This document shows positions 1 to 8,514 of a DNA stretch of 26,343 nucleotides, piece by piece (within the stretch, counting starts at the first letter, position 1; every line of letters starts with the position of its first letter). The translations under genes and the position numbers were made by a program. The DNA is from an uncultured Paracoccus sp. (GTDB taxonomy: Bacteria > Pseudomonadota > Alphaproteobacteria > Rhodobacterales > Rhodobacteraceae), in assembly GCF_946221145.1 (NCBI RefSeq), contig NZ_CAMIOH010000018.1, forward strand, positions 1-26,343, in the 5' to 3' direction. The notes beneath the pieces are model-generated. The model had not been told where the DNA came from. It was given only the letters and a program-made list of their open reading frames with translations, and made no database searches.

Positions 1-92
1 GCTCGCCTCGTCCGTCCCGCGCATCATAACCCCCGCCGTTATCATGCCGACGGTGGATCATGTTCTCAAACCACTGTCGAGGCAGGACTATT

Positions 93-1748
93 TCAGCGGC
101 CTGTTAGGGCCAATTTCGCGCGAACGTCGTCCCAGTCCGTTTCCTCCTCGAACCAGGGTAGCGGCTGGTCGGCATCGACCTTGGATGCGCCCTCGTCAGG
201 CACCGGGCGCTCTGCGCCGTCGCGGGCATGGGGCGCCACGGTGGCTTCCGCGTCCTTTGCCGCATCGTGCCTCCTACGCAGCAGCTTCAACTCCGCCTGC
301 ACGATCCTGTCCAAGTCGTCATCCCGCCCGGCGATCTCGATCCCGGCGGCGAAGGCCAGCCGCGTCGCATCGCGCAGAAACCCCGCGTCACCGCGCACCG
401 AGATGCCGGACCAGCGCTTCAGTTGCGCCTGTGCAATCATCAGGCGAATGGTGTTATGGCTGCGGCTGTGGGCTTTCAGCCGGATCTCCTGATCCTCGAC
501 CGAGGATCCGTCCTGCAGCCAGATCCGGCGCTTGCGGTAGTCGACGAAGCGCAGCTTTGCGATCAGATCCTCGGGCAGGCGGGTCTCGTCGAAACTCGGC
601 GACCGGGGTTTCGTCCGGGTGTCATGCGGGCGACCCGGCATGAGAGGGGGCGGCGACCAGGCGCAGGTCAGCCCTTCGATCTCGTCCTCCGCTTCGGGTT
701 CGGGATCCAGCCTTTCCTCCGGCCAGCCGAGCCGTTCGCGATGATGCGCCGCCCGCAATGCACGCAGCCGATCCAGCGTCGCTGCTGCGCCGCGCATGTC
801 GCGCCGTTGCGGCGGCAGGCCGCCATCGTTCCAGCCGCATTCGTCCAGCCAGGCGGGCGAGGTGAAGCGCTGATCGAACAGATCGCCGCACAGCCGGATC
901 GCCTTGGCATAGCGGTTGGGCGCGTTTCGGGGGCCGCCGCGTTCGGGAGGCAGCAGGCGTTCGACCGAGATGTAATCCTCGCCCTTGCGATTGATCCGGT
1001 GGCCCTGAGCCTCCAGCCAAGCCAGAACGTCGTTGCGGCTGGCAATGCGGCCGCGCTCGATCTCCATGCCGACGGCCATGTCCAGTTCCTCGCGGATATC
1101 GAAGACCGGATTGCCCTCGATATCGCGCGCCGGGCTGCTGATCACCGATCCCGGCAGCTTCAGGTGGCGATGGCGTTCCGGCGCCAGCGGGTCGGCCCAG
1201 CCATGCCGATGGTTCCAGCTGTCACGAAACGCCTCCCAGATCGCGATGCCGACCTTTTCCGGCGGCCTGGGGTTGATGGCTTTCAGCCGCCCCTCACTGT
1301 CCATCACCACGCGGGCGAAGAGAAAGTTCAGCTCGAGCCGCCCCTTGTCGGTATGTGCATTCCACAGCACCTCGGGGCGATGCTCGTCGGGGATGCCGGC
1401 AAAGGCCGTGTCCTCGAAATCGCGCATCAGCGCATCGGTCATGCCGCGCAGGGCCAGGTCGCCCCCGGTCCAGGCGGTAATGTCGATATCGCCCGCGTCA
1501 AAGGCGATGACGCCAGAGGCATAGCGGTGTTGAAAGGGCAGGGCGGCGCAGGTCTGGTGGATCAGCCAGGCATTGCCCGAGATCGGGATCGGCGCAGTGG
1601 CGCGCTTTATCCAGACCTTGGGGCCGCCGGCGCGTTCGGGCTTCAGCACGATCTCGCCCTGCAGATAATCGATGGCAAGGCGGGCATCGGGATCGCCGGG
1701 CTGGCCATCGCGCGCGGCTCCGGTGTGCTTGAGGAACTTGATCAGCAT
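93..1748 (-). CDS. Relaxase / mobilisation nuclease (MobA-like)
   Basis: This 551-residue protein resembles plasmid relaxases, which nick one strand at oriT and pilot it during conjugative mobilisation. An N-terminal tyrosine in the context AIDYLQGE (about residue 28) is a candidate nicking tyrosine. The segment NAHTDKGRLELNF (about residues 131-143) resembles the metal-binding motif H-x-D-x-G-R-x-E-L of relaxase/mobilisation nuclease proteins (PF03432-like). The C-terminal half is charged and is probably an accessory or DNA-binding region. The ATG overlaps the end of the mobC-like gene by 7 bases, so the two are co-translated. No coupling protein or type IV secretion gene is visible, so the element would need a helper. 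The exact MOB class cannot be fixed by eye. Confidence 0.8.
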   Translation of the reverse strand: MLIKFLKHTGAARDGQPGDPDARLAIDYLQGEIVLKPERAGGPKVWIKRATAPIPISGNAWLIHQTCAALPFQHRYASGVIAFDAGDIDITAWTGGDLALRGMTDALMRDFEDTAFAGIPDEHRPEVLWNAHTDKGRLELNFLFARVVMDSEGRLKAINPRPPEKVGIAIWEAFRDSWNHRHGWADPLAPERHRHLKLPGSVISSPARDIEGNPVFDIREELDMAVGMEIERGRIASRNDVLAWLEAQGHRINRKGEDYISVERLLPPERGGPRNAPNRYAKAIRLCGDLFDQRFTSPAWLDECGWNDGGLPPQRRDMRGAAATLDRLRALRAAHHRERLGWPEERLDPEPEAEDEIEGLTCAWSPPPLMPGRPHDTRTKPRSPSFDETRLPEDLIAKLRFVDYRKRRIWLQDGSSVEDQEIRLKAHSRSHNTIRLMIAQAQLKRWSGISVRGDAGFLRDATRLAFAAGIEIAGRDDDLDRIVQAELKLLRRRHDAAKDAEATVAPHARDGAERPVPDEGASKVDADQPLPWFEEETDWDDVRAKLALTGR

Positions 1749-2086
1749 CCGCTTTCGCCCTTCTCGGCCTCGGAGTCGAAAATCGCGCGCAACTCGGCGC
1801 GGATCTTTGCCACCTCGGCGGCCAGCAAGGCCGCATCGGCATTGCCGCGCCAGCTGTTGGCATGGCGGGCGAGCTGGTTGAGGTTGTTGCCGATGCGGGC
1901 CAGCTGGGCGTTGGTCTGCTGGCGCGCGGTCTGCTCTGCCGCCGAGACGATCGGGGCATCCTCGATCAGCGCGCGGATCAGGGCGGATTCGCTGAGACCG
2001 GCGGCCTTTGCCTGCTTTTGACAGACATTCAGAGCATCTTGGTCATGAAAGCGCCGGATGACCACGCGTTGTCTTCGGAGCCGCAT
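1742..2086 (-). CDS. mobC: Mobilisation accessory protein MobC-like
   Basis: About 114 residues, starting MRLRRQRVVIRR. MobC proteins bind near oriT and help the relaxase open the DNA. Family-like features are a basic N-terminal strand, the segment KAAGLSESALIRALI typical of the ribbon-helix-helix/MobC fold, and ARIGNNLNQLARHAN, which matches the MobC signature around N-L-N-Q-x-A-R. I chose the start at 2086 because upstream in-frame codons lie inside the preceding hydrolase gene. The protein is a little shorter at the N-terminus than typical MobC, and no strong ribosome-binding site precedes it, so the 5' end may have been trimmed when this segment joined the hydrolase gene. It overlaps the relaxase start by 7 bases. 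Confidence 0.75.
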   Translation of the reverse strand: MRLRRQRVVIRRFHDQDALNVCQKQAKAAGLSESALIRALIEDAPIVSAAEQTARQQTNAQLARIGNNLNQLARHANSWRGNADAALLAAEVAKIRAELRAIFDSEAEKGESGC

Positions 2087-2105
2087 AGAGCTGCTGGGTA
2101 CGCCC

Positions 2106-2939
2106 TCAGTCCGTGCGGCACAGCGCCAGCCAGCGGCGGATGGCGGCCAAGGCTTCGGGTTCGTCGAGGAAGGGGACATGGCCGCGGCCGGGCAATTCGG
2201 CACGGATCAGGTCCGGGCGGCGGGCCTGCATCGCATCCGCCGTGGCCCGCGCCAGCACGTCTGAATTGGCGCCCCGGATCAGCGCCAGCGGAATCCCCGC
2301 GCAGGCGTCGAACAGCGGCCACAGTTCGGGCAGCGGCGCCGTCATGGCGCGGTCGAAGCCGATGCGCAGGGCCGGGTCATAGGGCAGGGCCAGCCCATCC
2401 GGCGTCTGGACGTAGTGCCGGACCGCCTCCTCCTCCCATCGCAGGGGCGGGACGTTCTGGAAGCCCGGATTGGCGGCGGCCATCCGGTCGGCGGCCTCGG
2501 CCAGGGTCGCGACGGCGGGCTTGACGCCCATATAGGTGCCGATCCGCATCAGCCCGTCGCGCTGAAGCACCGGGCCGACATCGTTGAAGCAAAGGCCCGC
2601 CACCCGCTCGGGCGCCAGCGCCACCATGCTCATGCCCAGAAGGCCGCCGCGCGACGAGCCGATCACCGCCGCCCGCCCGATCCTCAGATGATCCAGCAAC
2701 GCCAGCGCGTCGCGCGCCTCTTGCGCCACCGTATAGGTTTCGGGGTCCGCCCGGTCCGAGCCACCCCGGCCGCGGCTGTCCAGCCGGATCAGGCGCACAT
2801 CGGGCAGATGCCGCGCCAGATAGTCGAAATCGCGCCCGTCCCGCGTCAGCCCGGCCAGCGCCAGCAGCACCTTGCCCCTGCCATCGTCGCGATAGGCCAG
2901 GCGCGTGCCGTCGGCGGCGGAAAAGCGTGCCTTGCCCAC
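2106..2939 (-). CDS. Alpha/beta hydrolase
   Basis: A 277-residue single-domain alpha/beta hydrolase. The nucleophile elbow is GSSRGG (around residue 95), in the usual G-x-S-x-G form. An oxyanion-region LAGLTRDGRDF follows the first strands, and the catalytic histidine is in GRGHVPFLDEPE near the C-terminus. The start is a GTG at 2939 preceded by a GCGGGGA-type ribosome-binding site. It lies 14 bases after the 3-hydroxybutyryl-CoA dehydrogenase stop and is the last metabolic gene of the long operon. Substrate is unknown; operon company suggests an ester or thioester of a short hydroxyacid, possibly an oligomer of 3-hydroxybutyrate, but this is inference. Confidence 0.85.
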   Translation of the reverse strand: MGKARFSAADGTRLAYRDDGRGKVLLALAGLTRDGRDFDYLARHLPDVRLIRLDSRGRGGSDRADPETYTVAQEARDALALLDHLRIGRAAVIGSSRGGLLGMSMVALAPERVAGLCFNDVGPVLQRDGLMRIGTYMGVKPAVATLAEAADRMAAANPGFQNVPPLRWEEEAVRHYVQTPDGLALPYDPALRIGFDRAMTAPLPELWPLFDACAGIPLALIRGANSDVLARATADAMQARRPDLIRAELPGRGHVPFLDEPEALAAIRRWLALCRTD

Positions 2940-2953
2940 GGTCCCCGCCCGCG

Positions 2954-3808
2954 TCAGGCCGTATAGTCGGCGAAACCCTTGCCGGTCTTGCGCCCCAGCC
3001 AGCCCGCATGGACCATCTGCTTCAGCAGCGGGCTGGGACGGTATTTCGGGTCGTCGAACCCGTCATACAGCGTTTCCATGATGTCGAGCACGATATCCAG
3101 CCCGATCAGGTCGCCCAGCGCCAGCGGTCCCATCGGATGGTTGGCGCCCAGCTTCATCATGCTGTCGATGTCCTCGGGCGTGGCCAGCCCCTCGTGCACG
3201 CAGTTCACCGCCTCGTTGATCAGCGGCGCGAGCAGGCGGTTGACGACGAAGCCGTAGCTGTCCTTGCTGACGCGCGGCGTCTTGCCGATGGCGCGCGTCA
3301 CCGCGCTGACCGCCTCGGCCACGGCGTCGCTGGTTTGCAGGGCGCGGATGATCTCGACCAGCTGCATCACCGGCACGGGGTTGAAGAAATGCATCCCGAT
3401 CACCCGTTCCGGGTGCTTCGATCCGGCCGCAAGCTGGGTCAGCGAGATGGACGAGGTGTTCGAGGCCAGCACCGCATCCGCGCGGCAGATGGCATCCAGT
3501 TGCTTAAGAACCGCGGTCTTGATCTCCAGCTTTTCCACGATGGCCTCGACCACCAGGTCGCGGTCGGCCATGGCGGCGATATCGGTGACCGGAGAGATCC
3601 GCGCCAGCGTGGTATCGGCGGCGGAGGGGTCCAGCGTGCCCTTGCGCACCTGGCGCGCCAGGCTTGATTCCATCGTGACCCGCGCGCGGTCCAGCGCTTC
3701 GGGCGACAGGTCTTGCAGCACGACCGGATAGCCCGCAGCGGCGAAGCATTGCGCGATGCCGTTGCCCATGGTGCCGGCGCCGATGACGCCGATGCGTTCG
3801 ATCTTCAT
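2954..3808 (-). CDS. 3-hydroxybutyryl-CoA dehydrogenase
   Basis: A 284-residue NAD-dependent 3-hydroxyacyl-CoA dehydrogenase of the Hbd/PaaH type, interconverting acetoacetyl-CoA and (S)-3-hydroxybutyryl-CoA. The N-terminus IGVIGAGTMGNGIAQ is the Rossmann G-x-G-x-x-G dinucleotide site. SNTSSISL and GMHFFNPVPVMQLVEI are the conserved catalytic and substrate-binding segments, with the histidine of HFFNP as the catalytic base. The C-terminal helical domain contains YGFVVNRLLAPLINEA and KTGKGFADY. The ATG at 3808 has an AGAGGA ribosome-binding site and directly precedes the Rossmann strand, so a longer in-frame extension upstream was rejected. It is 16 bases after the preceding 3-hydroxybutyrate dehydrogenase gene in the same operon. 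Confidence 0.95.
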   Translation of the reverse strand: MKIERIGVIGAGTMGNGIAQCFAAAGYPVVLQDLSPEALDRARVTMESSLARQVRKGTLDPSAADTTLARISPVTDIAAMADRDLVVEAIVEKLEIKTAVLKQLDAICRADAVLASNTSSISLTQLAAGSKHPERVIGMHFFNPVPVMQLVEIIRALQTSDAVAEAVSAVTRAIGKTPRVSKDSYGFVVNRLLAPLINEAVNCVHEGLATPEDIDSMMKLGANHPMGPLALGDLIGLDIVLDIMETLYDGFDDPKYRPSPLLKQMVHAGWLGRKTGKGFADYTA

Positions 3809-3824
3809 GGTCTTTCCTCTCAGC

Positions 3825-4607
3825 CTAATGCGCGGTCCAGCCGCCATCGACGGGGATCGCGGCCCCCGTGATTTCCGAGGCGGCCGGGCTGCACAGGAAG
3901 GCGGTCAGCGCGCCGATCTGGCCCGGCCGGACGAAGCGCCGCGTCGGTTGCGCCGCCAGCAGCACATCGCGGATCACCTCGTTCTCGGAGATGCCGCGCG
4001 CGGCGGCGGTCTCGGGGATCTGCTTTTCCACCAGCGGCGTCAGCACATAGCCAGGGCAGATCGCATTGGCCGTCACGCCCTGTTCCGCGCCCTCCAGCGC
4101 CACGGTCTTGGTCAGGCCGACCACGGCGTGCTTGGCCATGACATAGGCCGACTTGTAGGGCGAGGCGACCAGCCCGTGGGCCGAGGCGATATTGACGATC
4201 CGGCCCCAGCCGCGCGCCTTCATCCCCGCCATGGTCAGCCGCGTCAGGTGCCAGGCCGACGACATGTTGATCGCCATGATCAGGGCGTAGCGGTCGACCG
4301 GAAACTCCTCGATGGGGGCCACGGTCTGGATGCCGGCGTTGTTGACGATGATGTCGATCTGCCCGAAGCGCGCTTCGGTCGCGGCCACGAGGTCGGCGAT
4401 CTGATCCGGCTCGGCCATGTCGGCGCCGTGGAAGGCGACCGGGGCGCCGGTATCGGCCTCGATGTCCGCGCGCAGGGTCTCGATCTCGGCCGGGTCGCCC
4501 AGACCGTTCAGCATCACCGCGTGCCCGGCCTCGGCCAGCGCGCGGGCGATCGCCAGCCCGATCCCCGAGGTCGAGCCGGTGACGATGGCGGTGCGGAATT
4601 CGCTCAT
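3825..4607 (-). CDS. bdhA: D-3-hydroxybutyrate dehydrogenase (SDR)
   Basis: A 260-residue classical short-chain dehydrogenase, closest in pattern to D-3-hydroxybutyrate dehydrogenase, which oxidises (R)-3-hydroxybutyrate to acetoacetate with NAD. Features are TGSTSGIG (cofactor loop), NNAGIQ, the catalytic serine in NIASAHGLVASPYKSAY and the Y-x-x-x-K pair in AYVMAKHA. The C-terminus AAIPVDGGWTAH is characteristic of this enzyme group. A GGGAGG site lies 6 bases before the ATG. The adjacent acetoacetate CoA-transferase genes strongly support the ketone-body assignment over a generic SDR. This is the step that feeds depolymerised polyhydroxybutyrate or external 3-hydroxybutyrate into acetoacetate. 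Confidence 0.93.
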   Translation of the reverse strand: MSEFRTAIVTGSTSGIGLAIARALAEAGHAVMLNGLGDPAEIETLRADIEADTGAPVAFHGADMAEPDQIADLVAATEARFGQIDIIVNNAGIQTVAPIEEFPVDRYALIMAINMSSAWHLTRLTMAGMKARGWGRIVNIASAHGLVASPYKSAYVMAKHAVVGLTKTVALEGAEQGVTANAICPGYVLTPLVEKQIPETAAARGISENEVIRDVLLAAQPTRRFVRPGQIGALTAFLCSPAASEITGAAIPVDGGWTAH

Positions 4608-4619
4608 GACATGCCTCCC

Positions 4620-5273
4620 TCAGTCGATCTGCATTTCGGTCAGGTCGTCGGCCAGGACCAGGCTCGCCTCGGTCGCCGCCAGCACCTGATCGACGGTGAT
4701 GCCGGGCGCGGTCTCGCGCAGGACCAGACCCGTTTCGGTCGGCTGGATCACGGCCAGTTCGGTGATGACCAGATCGACGCGGCGCTGCGCGGTCAGCGGC
4801 AGGGTGCAGCGCGGCACGATCTTGCTCTGGCCGCGCGCGGCGTGCTGCATGGCGACGATGACGCGGCGCGCGCCGGTCACCAGATCCATCGCGCCGCCCA
4901 TGCCCGGCACCATCTTGCCCGGCACCTTCCAGTTCGCCAGATGGCCCAGCTCATCGACCTGCAACCCGCCCAGGACGGTCACGTTCAGGTGGCCGCCCCG
5001 GATCAGGCCGAAGCTGATGGCGCTGTCGATGGTGGCCGCGCCCGGAACGGCGGTCACGAAACCGCCGCCGGCATCGGTCAGATCGGCATGTTCCATCCCC
5101 TCGGGCGGACGGGCGCCCAGACCGATGATGCCGTTCTCGGCCTGGAAATAGACCCCGGCTTCGGCGGGGACGTAATTGGCCACCAGGCTCGGCAGCCCGA
5201 TCCCCAGGTTGACCAGCATCCCCGGCTTGATTTCCAGCGCGACGCGACGCGCGATCAACTCCTTGGCGTCCAT
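4620..5273 (-). CDS. atoA: Acetoacetate CoA-transferase subunit B (AtoA-like)
   Basis: A 217-residue beta subunit of a class I 3-oxoacid/acetate CoA-transferase, moving CoA between acetyl-CoA (or succinyl-CoA) and acetoacetate. The catalytic glutamate sits in FQAENGIIGLG, the family ENG motif. NLGIGLPSLVANYV and WKVPGKMVPGMGGAMDLV match E. coli AtoA closely. The start at 5273 gives MDAKELIARRVA, the normal N-terminus; a longer in-frame extension runs through the neighbouring gene and was rejected. It lies 11 bases after atoD and 12 before bdhA. Acetyl-CoA is the likely donor because acetate kinase and phosphotransacetylase are encoded in the same operon, but succinyl-CoA cannot be excluded. 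Confidence 0.94.
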   Translation of the reverse strand: MDAKELIARRVALEIKPGMLVNLGIGLPSLVANYVPAEAGVYFQAENGIIGLGARPPEGMEHADLTDAGGGFVTAVPGAATIDSAISFGLIRGGHLNVTVLGGLQVDELGHLANWKVPGKMVPGMGGAMDLVTGARRVIVAMQHAARGQSKIVPRCTLPLTAQRRVDLVITELAVIQPTETGLVLRETAPGITVDQVLAATEASLVLADDLTEMQID

Positions 5274-5284
5274 GATTGTCCCCC

Positions 5285-5935
5285 TCAGCCGTGGACCAGC
5301 AGGTGATCGACCAGTGCGCCCGGCGTATGCACGACATCGGGCGAGATCACCCCCACCGGCACGATCGAATCCGGTTCCGCGATCACCGTTCCCCCGGCCA
5401 GCGCCATCACCGGATTGAAGTTGCGGGCGGTCAGCAGATAGTAGAGATTGCCGACATAATCGGCCTGCCAGGCACCCAGCAGGGCGAAATCGGCCTTGAT
5501 CGGCGGTTCGACCAGAAAGGTCCGGCCCTCGACCTCGATCCGCTGCTTGCCGTCCTCGACCTCGGTGCCGATGCCGGTCGGGGTCAGCACCCCGCCAAGA
5601 CCGACGCCGCCGGCACGGATCCGCTCGACCAGCGTGCCTTGCGGGACCAGTTCGCATTCGATCTCGCCCGAGATCATCTTGGCCTGGGTTTCCGGGTTCA
5701 GGCCGATATGCGAGGCGACGACACGGCTGACCGCCCCGGCCGAGATCAGCTTGCCGATCCCCTTGCCGGGCATGGCGCTGTCATTGGCGATCACGGTCAG
5801 ATCGCGCGCGCCGCGCGTGACCAGCGCATCGATCAGGCGTTCGGGCGTGCCGACGGCCATGAAGCCGCCGATCAGCAGGCTGGCGCCATCAGGGATCATT
5901 TCGGCGGCGGCATCCGGTTTCAGCGCGCCCTTCAT
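5285..5935 (-). CDS. atoD: Acetoacetate CoA-transferase subunit A (AtoD-like)
   Basis: A 216-residue alpha subunit of the same class I CoA-transferase. LLIGGFMAVGTPERLIDAL is the conserved N-terminal CoA-binding glycine loop. SHIGLNPETQAKMISGE, ELVPQGTLVERIRAGG and GVGLGGVLTPTGIGT match E. coli AtoD almost segment by segment. The start MKGALKPDAAAEMI at 5935 overlaps the ackA stop by four bases (ATGA), so its translation is probably coupled to acetate kinase. Together with AtoA it forms the alpha2beta2-type enzyme that activates acetoacetate and releases acetate, the substrate of the upstream AckA. Confidence 0.95.
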   Translation of the reverse strand: MKGALKPDAAAEMIPDGASLLIGGFMAVGTPERLIDALVTRGARDLTVIANDSAMPGKGIGKLISAGAVSRVVASHIGLNPETQAKMISGEIECELVPQGTLVERIRAGGVGLGGVLTPTGIGTEVEDGKQRIEVEGRTFLVEPPIKADFALLGAWQADYVGNLYYLLTARNFNPVMALAGGTVIAEPDSIVPVGVISPDVVHTPGALVDHLLVHG

Positions 5936-7125
5936 GCCCGGGTTCCTTCGGTGATGCCGGCGGCGGCGCGGGCGGCGCGGGCGATGACCAGATCCTCGCG
6001 CGTGTTCACGATCATCACCGTGGTGCGAGAGAACTCGGACGACAGGATGGTCGCGTTCTCGGCGTTGCGGCCGTGGTCGATCTCGATCCCCATCCAACCC
6101 AGTCGTTCGCAGACGCGGCGGCGGATGACGCGGCTGTTCTCGCCGATGCCGCCGCAAAAGACCAGCGCATCGACCCCGCCCATGACCGCCGCCAGAGCGC
6201 CCAGTTCGCGCTGCACGCGGAACACGAAATAGTCGATGGCGCGGTGGCTGGCGGCGTTGTCGGCCGCCTCCAGCGTGCGCATGTCGTTCGACAGTCCCCC
6301 CGACAGACCCAGCAGGCCGGATTCATTGTAAAGAACCTGCCGGATCTGGGCGGTGTCCATCCCCTCGCGGTCCAGCATGTAAAGCAGCACGCCGGGGTCG
6401 ATCTGGCCGCAGCGCGTGCCCATCGGCAGCCCGTCCAGCGCAGAAAAACCCATGGACGAGGCGACCGACTTGCCTTTGTAGATCGCGCACATCGACGCGC
6501 CATTGCCCAGATGCGCCACGACCACGCGCCCCGCCATCAGATGCGGCGCGATGCGTTCCAGCTCGCCCGTCACATAGTCATAGCTGAGACCGTGGAAGCC
6601 ATAGCGGCGCACGCCCGCCTCGTAATAGCGGTGCGGGATCGCGAAAGTGTCGTTCACGAACGGCTGGCCGCGATGGAATGCGGTGTCGAAGCAGGCGACC
6701 TGCGGCACGCCGGGGAAGGCCGCCATGGCGGCGCGGATCCCGGCGATGTTGTGGGGCTGGTGCAGGGGCGCGAACGGCTCAAGCTCGGACAGCTTGCGCA
6801 GGATGTTCTCATCGACCAGCACGGGTTGCGAAAAGTCCAGGCCGCCGTGCACGACGCGGTGGCCGACGGCGGCCATGGTCAGGTCGGGAAAGGCCTGCTT
6901 GACCGTGGCGATCACGACGGCCAGCGCGCCTGCGTGGCTGGTCAGGTCGCCCTCGACCAGGGGCAGCGCATTGCCCTCGGCATCCCTGAGCTTCATCGTG
7001 CCCTCGGGGCCGATGCGTTCGGCCTGTCCGGTCACCAGGGGCTCGTCGCCCGTGGCCGGGAACAGCGCCACCTTGAGCGAGGACGACCCCGCGTTCAGCG
7101 CCAGGAAACCGGCATTCTGGTCCAT
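5932..7125 (-). CDS. ackA: Acetate kinase
   Basis: A 397-residue acetate kinase, normal for the family, converting acetate and ATP to acetyl phosphate reversibly. Signature one is LALNAGSSSLKVALF at the N-terminus and signature two is AAVGHRVVHGG. VACFDTAFH contains the catalytic aspartate region, and HLGNGASM and FCGGIGENS form the nucleotide pocket. I prefer the ATG at 7125 because GAGGGA lies 4-5 bases upstream; another ATG at 7137 overlaps the previous stop but has a poorer site. Placed between a phosphotransacetylase fusion and a CoA-transferase, it probably recycles acetate released by AtoDA. Butyrate kinase activity is an alternative given the C4 neighbourhood, but the sequence fits AckA better. 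Confidence 0.95.
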   Translation of the reverse strand: MDQNAGFLALNAGSSSLKVALFPATGDEPLVTGQAERIGPEGTMKLRDAEGNALPLVEGDLTSHAGALAVVIATVKQAFPDLTMAAVGHRVVHGGLDFSQPVLVDENILRKLSELEPFAPLHQPHNIAGIRAAMAAFPGVPQVACFDTAFHRGQPFVNDTFAIPHRYYEAGVRRYGFHGLSYDYVTGELERIAPHLMAGRVVVAHLGNGASMCAIYKGKSVASSMGFSALDGLPMGTRCGQIDPGVLLYMLDREGMDTAQIRQVLYNESGLLGLSGGLSNDMRTLEAADNAASHRAIDYFVFRVQRELGALAAVMGGVDALVFCGGIGENSRVIRRRVCERLGWMGIEIDHGRNAENATILSSEFSRTTVMIVNTREDLVIARAARAAAGITEGTRA

Positions 7126-7133
7126 GGAATCCC

Positions 7134-8513
7134 TCATTTGCGTTCTTCTGCATGGGCGTGGTGCAGGGCCGCCACCGCGCAGGAGGCCAACCGCGACATC
7201 GGGCTGTCCGAGCGCGAGTTCAGGATCACCGGCACCCGCGCGCCAAGGACCAGCCCGGCGCCCTCGGCATGGCTGATGAAGGCCAGCTGCTTGGCCAGCA
7301 TGTTGCCGGCGTCGATGCCGGGCACGACCAGGATGTTGGCAAGGCCCGCGACGCCGCCCTTCAGCCCCTTGGTGCGCGCGGCGCTGGGATCGACGGCATT
7401 GTCCATCGCCAGCGGCCCGTCGACCAGCCCGCCGGTGATCTGGCCGCGCTCCGCCATCTTCGAGAGCAGCGCCGCGTCGATCGAGGACTGGATCGCGGGG
7501 TTCACCGTCTCGACCGCCGACAGAACGCCCACGCGCGGCTCCATACCGATGGCGCGGGCCAGGTCGATGGCGTTCTGGGTGATGTCCACCTTGGTCACCA
7601 GATCGGGCGCGATATTGATCGCGGCATCGGTGACCATGACCGGCTCGGGCCGGCCGGGCACGTCCATCACGAAGACATGGGTGAAGCGGCGGCCGACGCG
7701 CAGGCCGGCGGCCTTGTCCAGCATCGGCTTCAGCAGGTCGTCGGTATGCAGGTGCCCCTTCATCACTGCCCTGGCGCGGCCCTCGTGGACCAGTGCGCAG
7801 GCGGTGGCGGCCGCGGCCTGGTCGCCCGCCACGTCGATCAACTCGAAGCCCGAGATGTCGACTCCGGTCACCTGCGCCGCCGCGCGGATCGCGTCGGCGC
7901 GCCCGATCAGGATGGGGGTGACGATGCCCTCGCGCGCGGCCAGCACCGCGCCGCCCAGCGAATTGGCGTCGTCGGGGCAGACCACCGCCACCGGCAGCGG
8001 CGGCAGGGCGCGGGCGCGTTCGACCAGCGCCTCGAAATGGCGGTGGCGCTGGACGACAAGGCCCGGCACCTCGATGTCGTCGATGTCGAACTTTTGCGTG
8101 GGCGCGATGACCTGGGCCGCGCCGCTGACGATCAGGGCGCCGTCCGTGACCCGCGTCACGCGGGTTTCCAGGCTGACCACGCCATCGGCCTTGCCGGTGA
8201 CCGACACGCGGCACAGCAATTCGTCGCCGGCATGGGCGCGGTCATGGAAATCCAGTTCCTGCCGGCGATAGAGCGTGCCCGGCCCGGGCAGCATCGTGCC
8301 CAGCACCGCCGAGATCAGCGAGGCGACGAACATGCCCGGCGCGGTATCCTCGGGTCGGCCGTCGCCGTCCAGATCGGTGGACGGCAGATGCATCGGGTTG
8401 TAGTTCCCCGATGCCGCCGCAAAGACGTAAAGATCGTCCGGCGTGATCAGGCGGCGCAGTTCGGCCGTCTGGCCAAGGGCCAGTTCGTCAAGGGTAAGGT
8501 TGACCAGACGCAT
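7134..8513 (-). CDS. Bifunctional MaoC-like hydratase / phosphate acetyltransferase
   Basis: A 459-residue fusion. Residues about 1-150 form a MaoC/PhaJ-like hot-dog domain (SGNYNPMHL, APGMFVASLISAVLGTMLPG). Residues about 165-459 are a phosphate acetyl/butyryltransferase domain (VVCPDDANSLGGA, GHLHTDDLLKPML, VTDAAINIAPDL, VGVLSAVETVNPAIQSS, ILVVPGIDAGNMLAKQL). The Pta half exchanges acetyl-CoA and acetyl phosphate. MaoC domains hydrate trans-2-enoyl-CoA to (R)-3-hydroxyacyl-CoA, but the catalytic aspartate of PhaJ (D-x-N-P-x-H) is asparagine 37 here, with histidine 42 kept. The hydratase half may therefore be weak or act as a binding domain. The start at 8513 is one base after the preceding stop, so translation is probably coupled. 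Confidence 0.93.
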   Translation of the reverse strand: MRLVNLTLDELALGQTAELRRLITPDDLYVFAAASGNYNPMHLPSTDLDGDGRPEDTAPGMFVASLISAVLGTMLPGPGTLYRRQELDFHDRAHAGDELLCRVSVTGKADGVVSLETRVTRVTDGALIVSGAAQVIAPTQKFDIDDIEVPGLVVQRHRHFEALVERARALPPLPVAVVCPDDANSLGGAVLAAREGIVTPILIGRADAIRAAAQVTGVDISGFELIDVAGDQAAAATACALVHEGRARAVMKGHLHTDDLLKPMLDKAAGLRVGRRFTHVFVMDVPGRPEPVMVTDAAINIAPDLVTKVDITQNAIDLARAIGMEPRVGVLSAVETVNPAIQSSIDAALLSKMAERGQITGGLVDGPLAMDNAVDPSAARTKGLKGGVAGLANILVVPGIDAGNMLAKQLAFISHAEGAGLVLGARVPVILNSRSDSPMSRLASCAVAALHHAHAEERK

Positions 8514-8514
8514 C

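Noticed and set aside
26..42. ATAAC-N7-GTTAT inverted repeat near the left edge as an oriT hairpin
   Set aside because: The arms are only five bases and it lies downstream of the relaxase, not upstream of mobC where oriT is usual.
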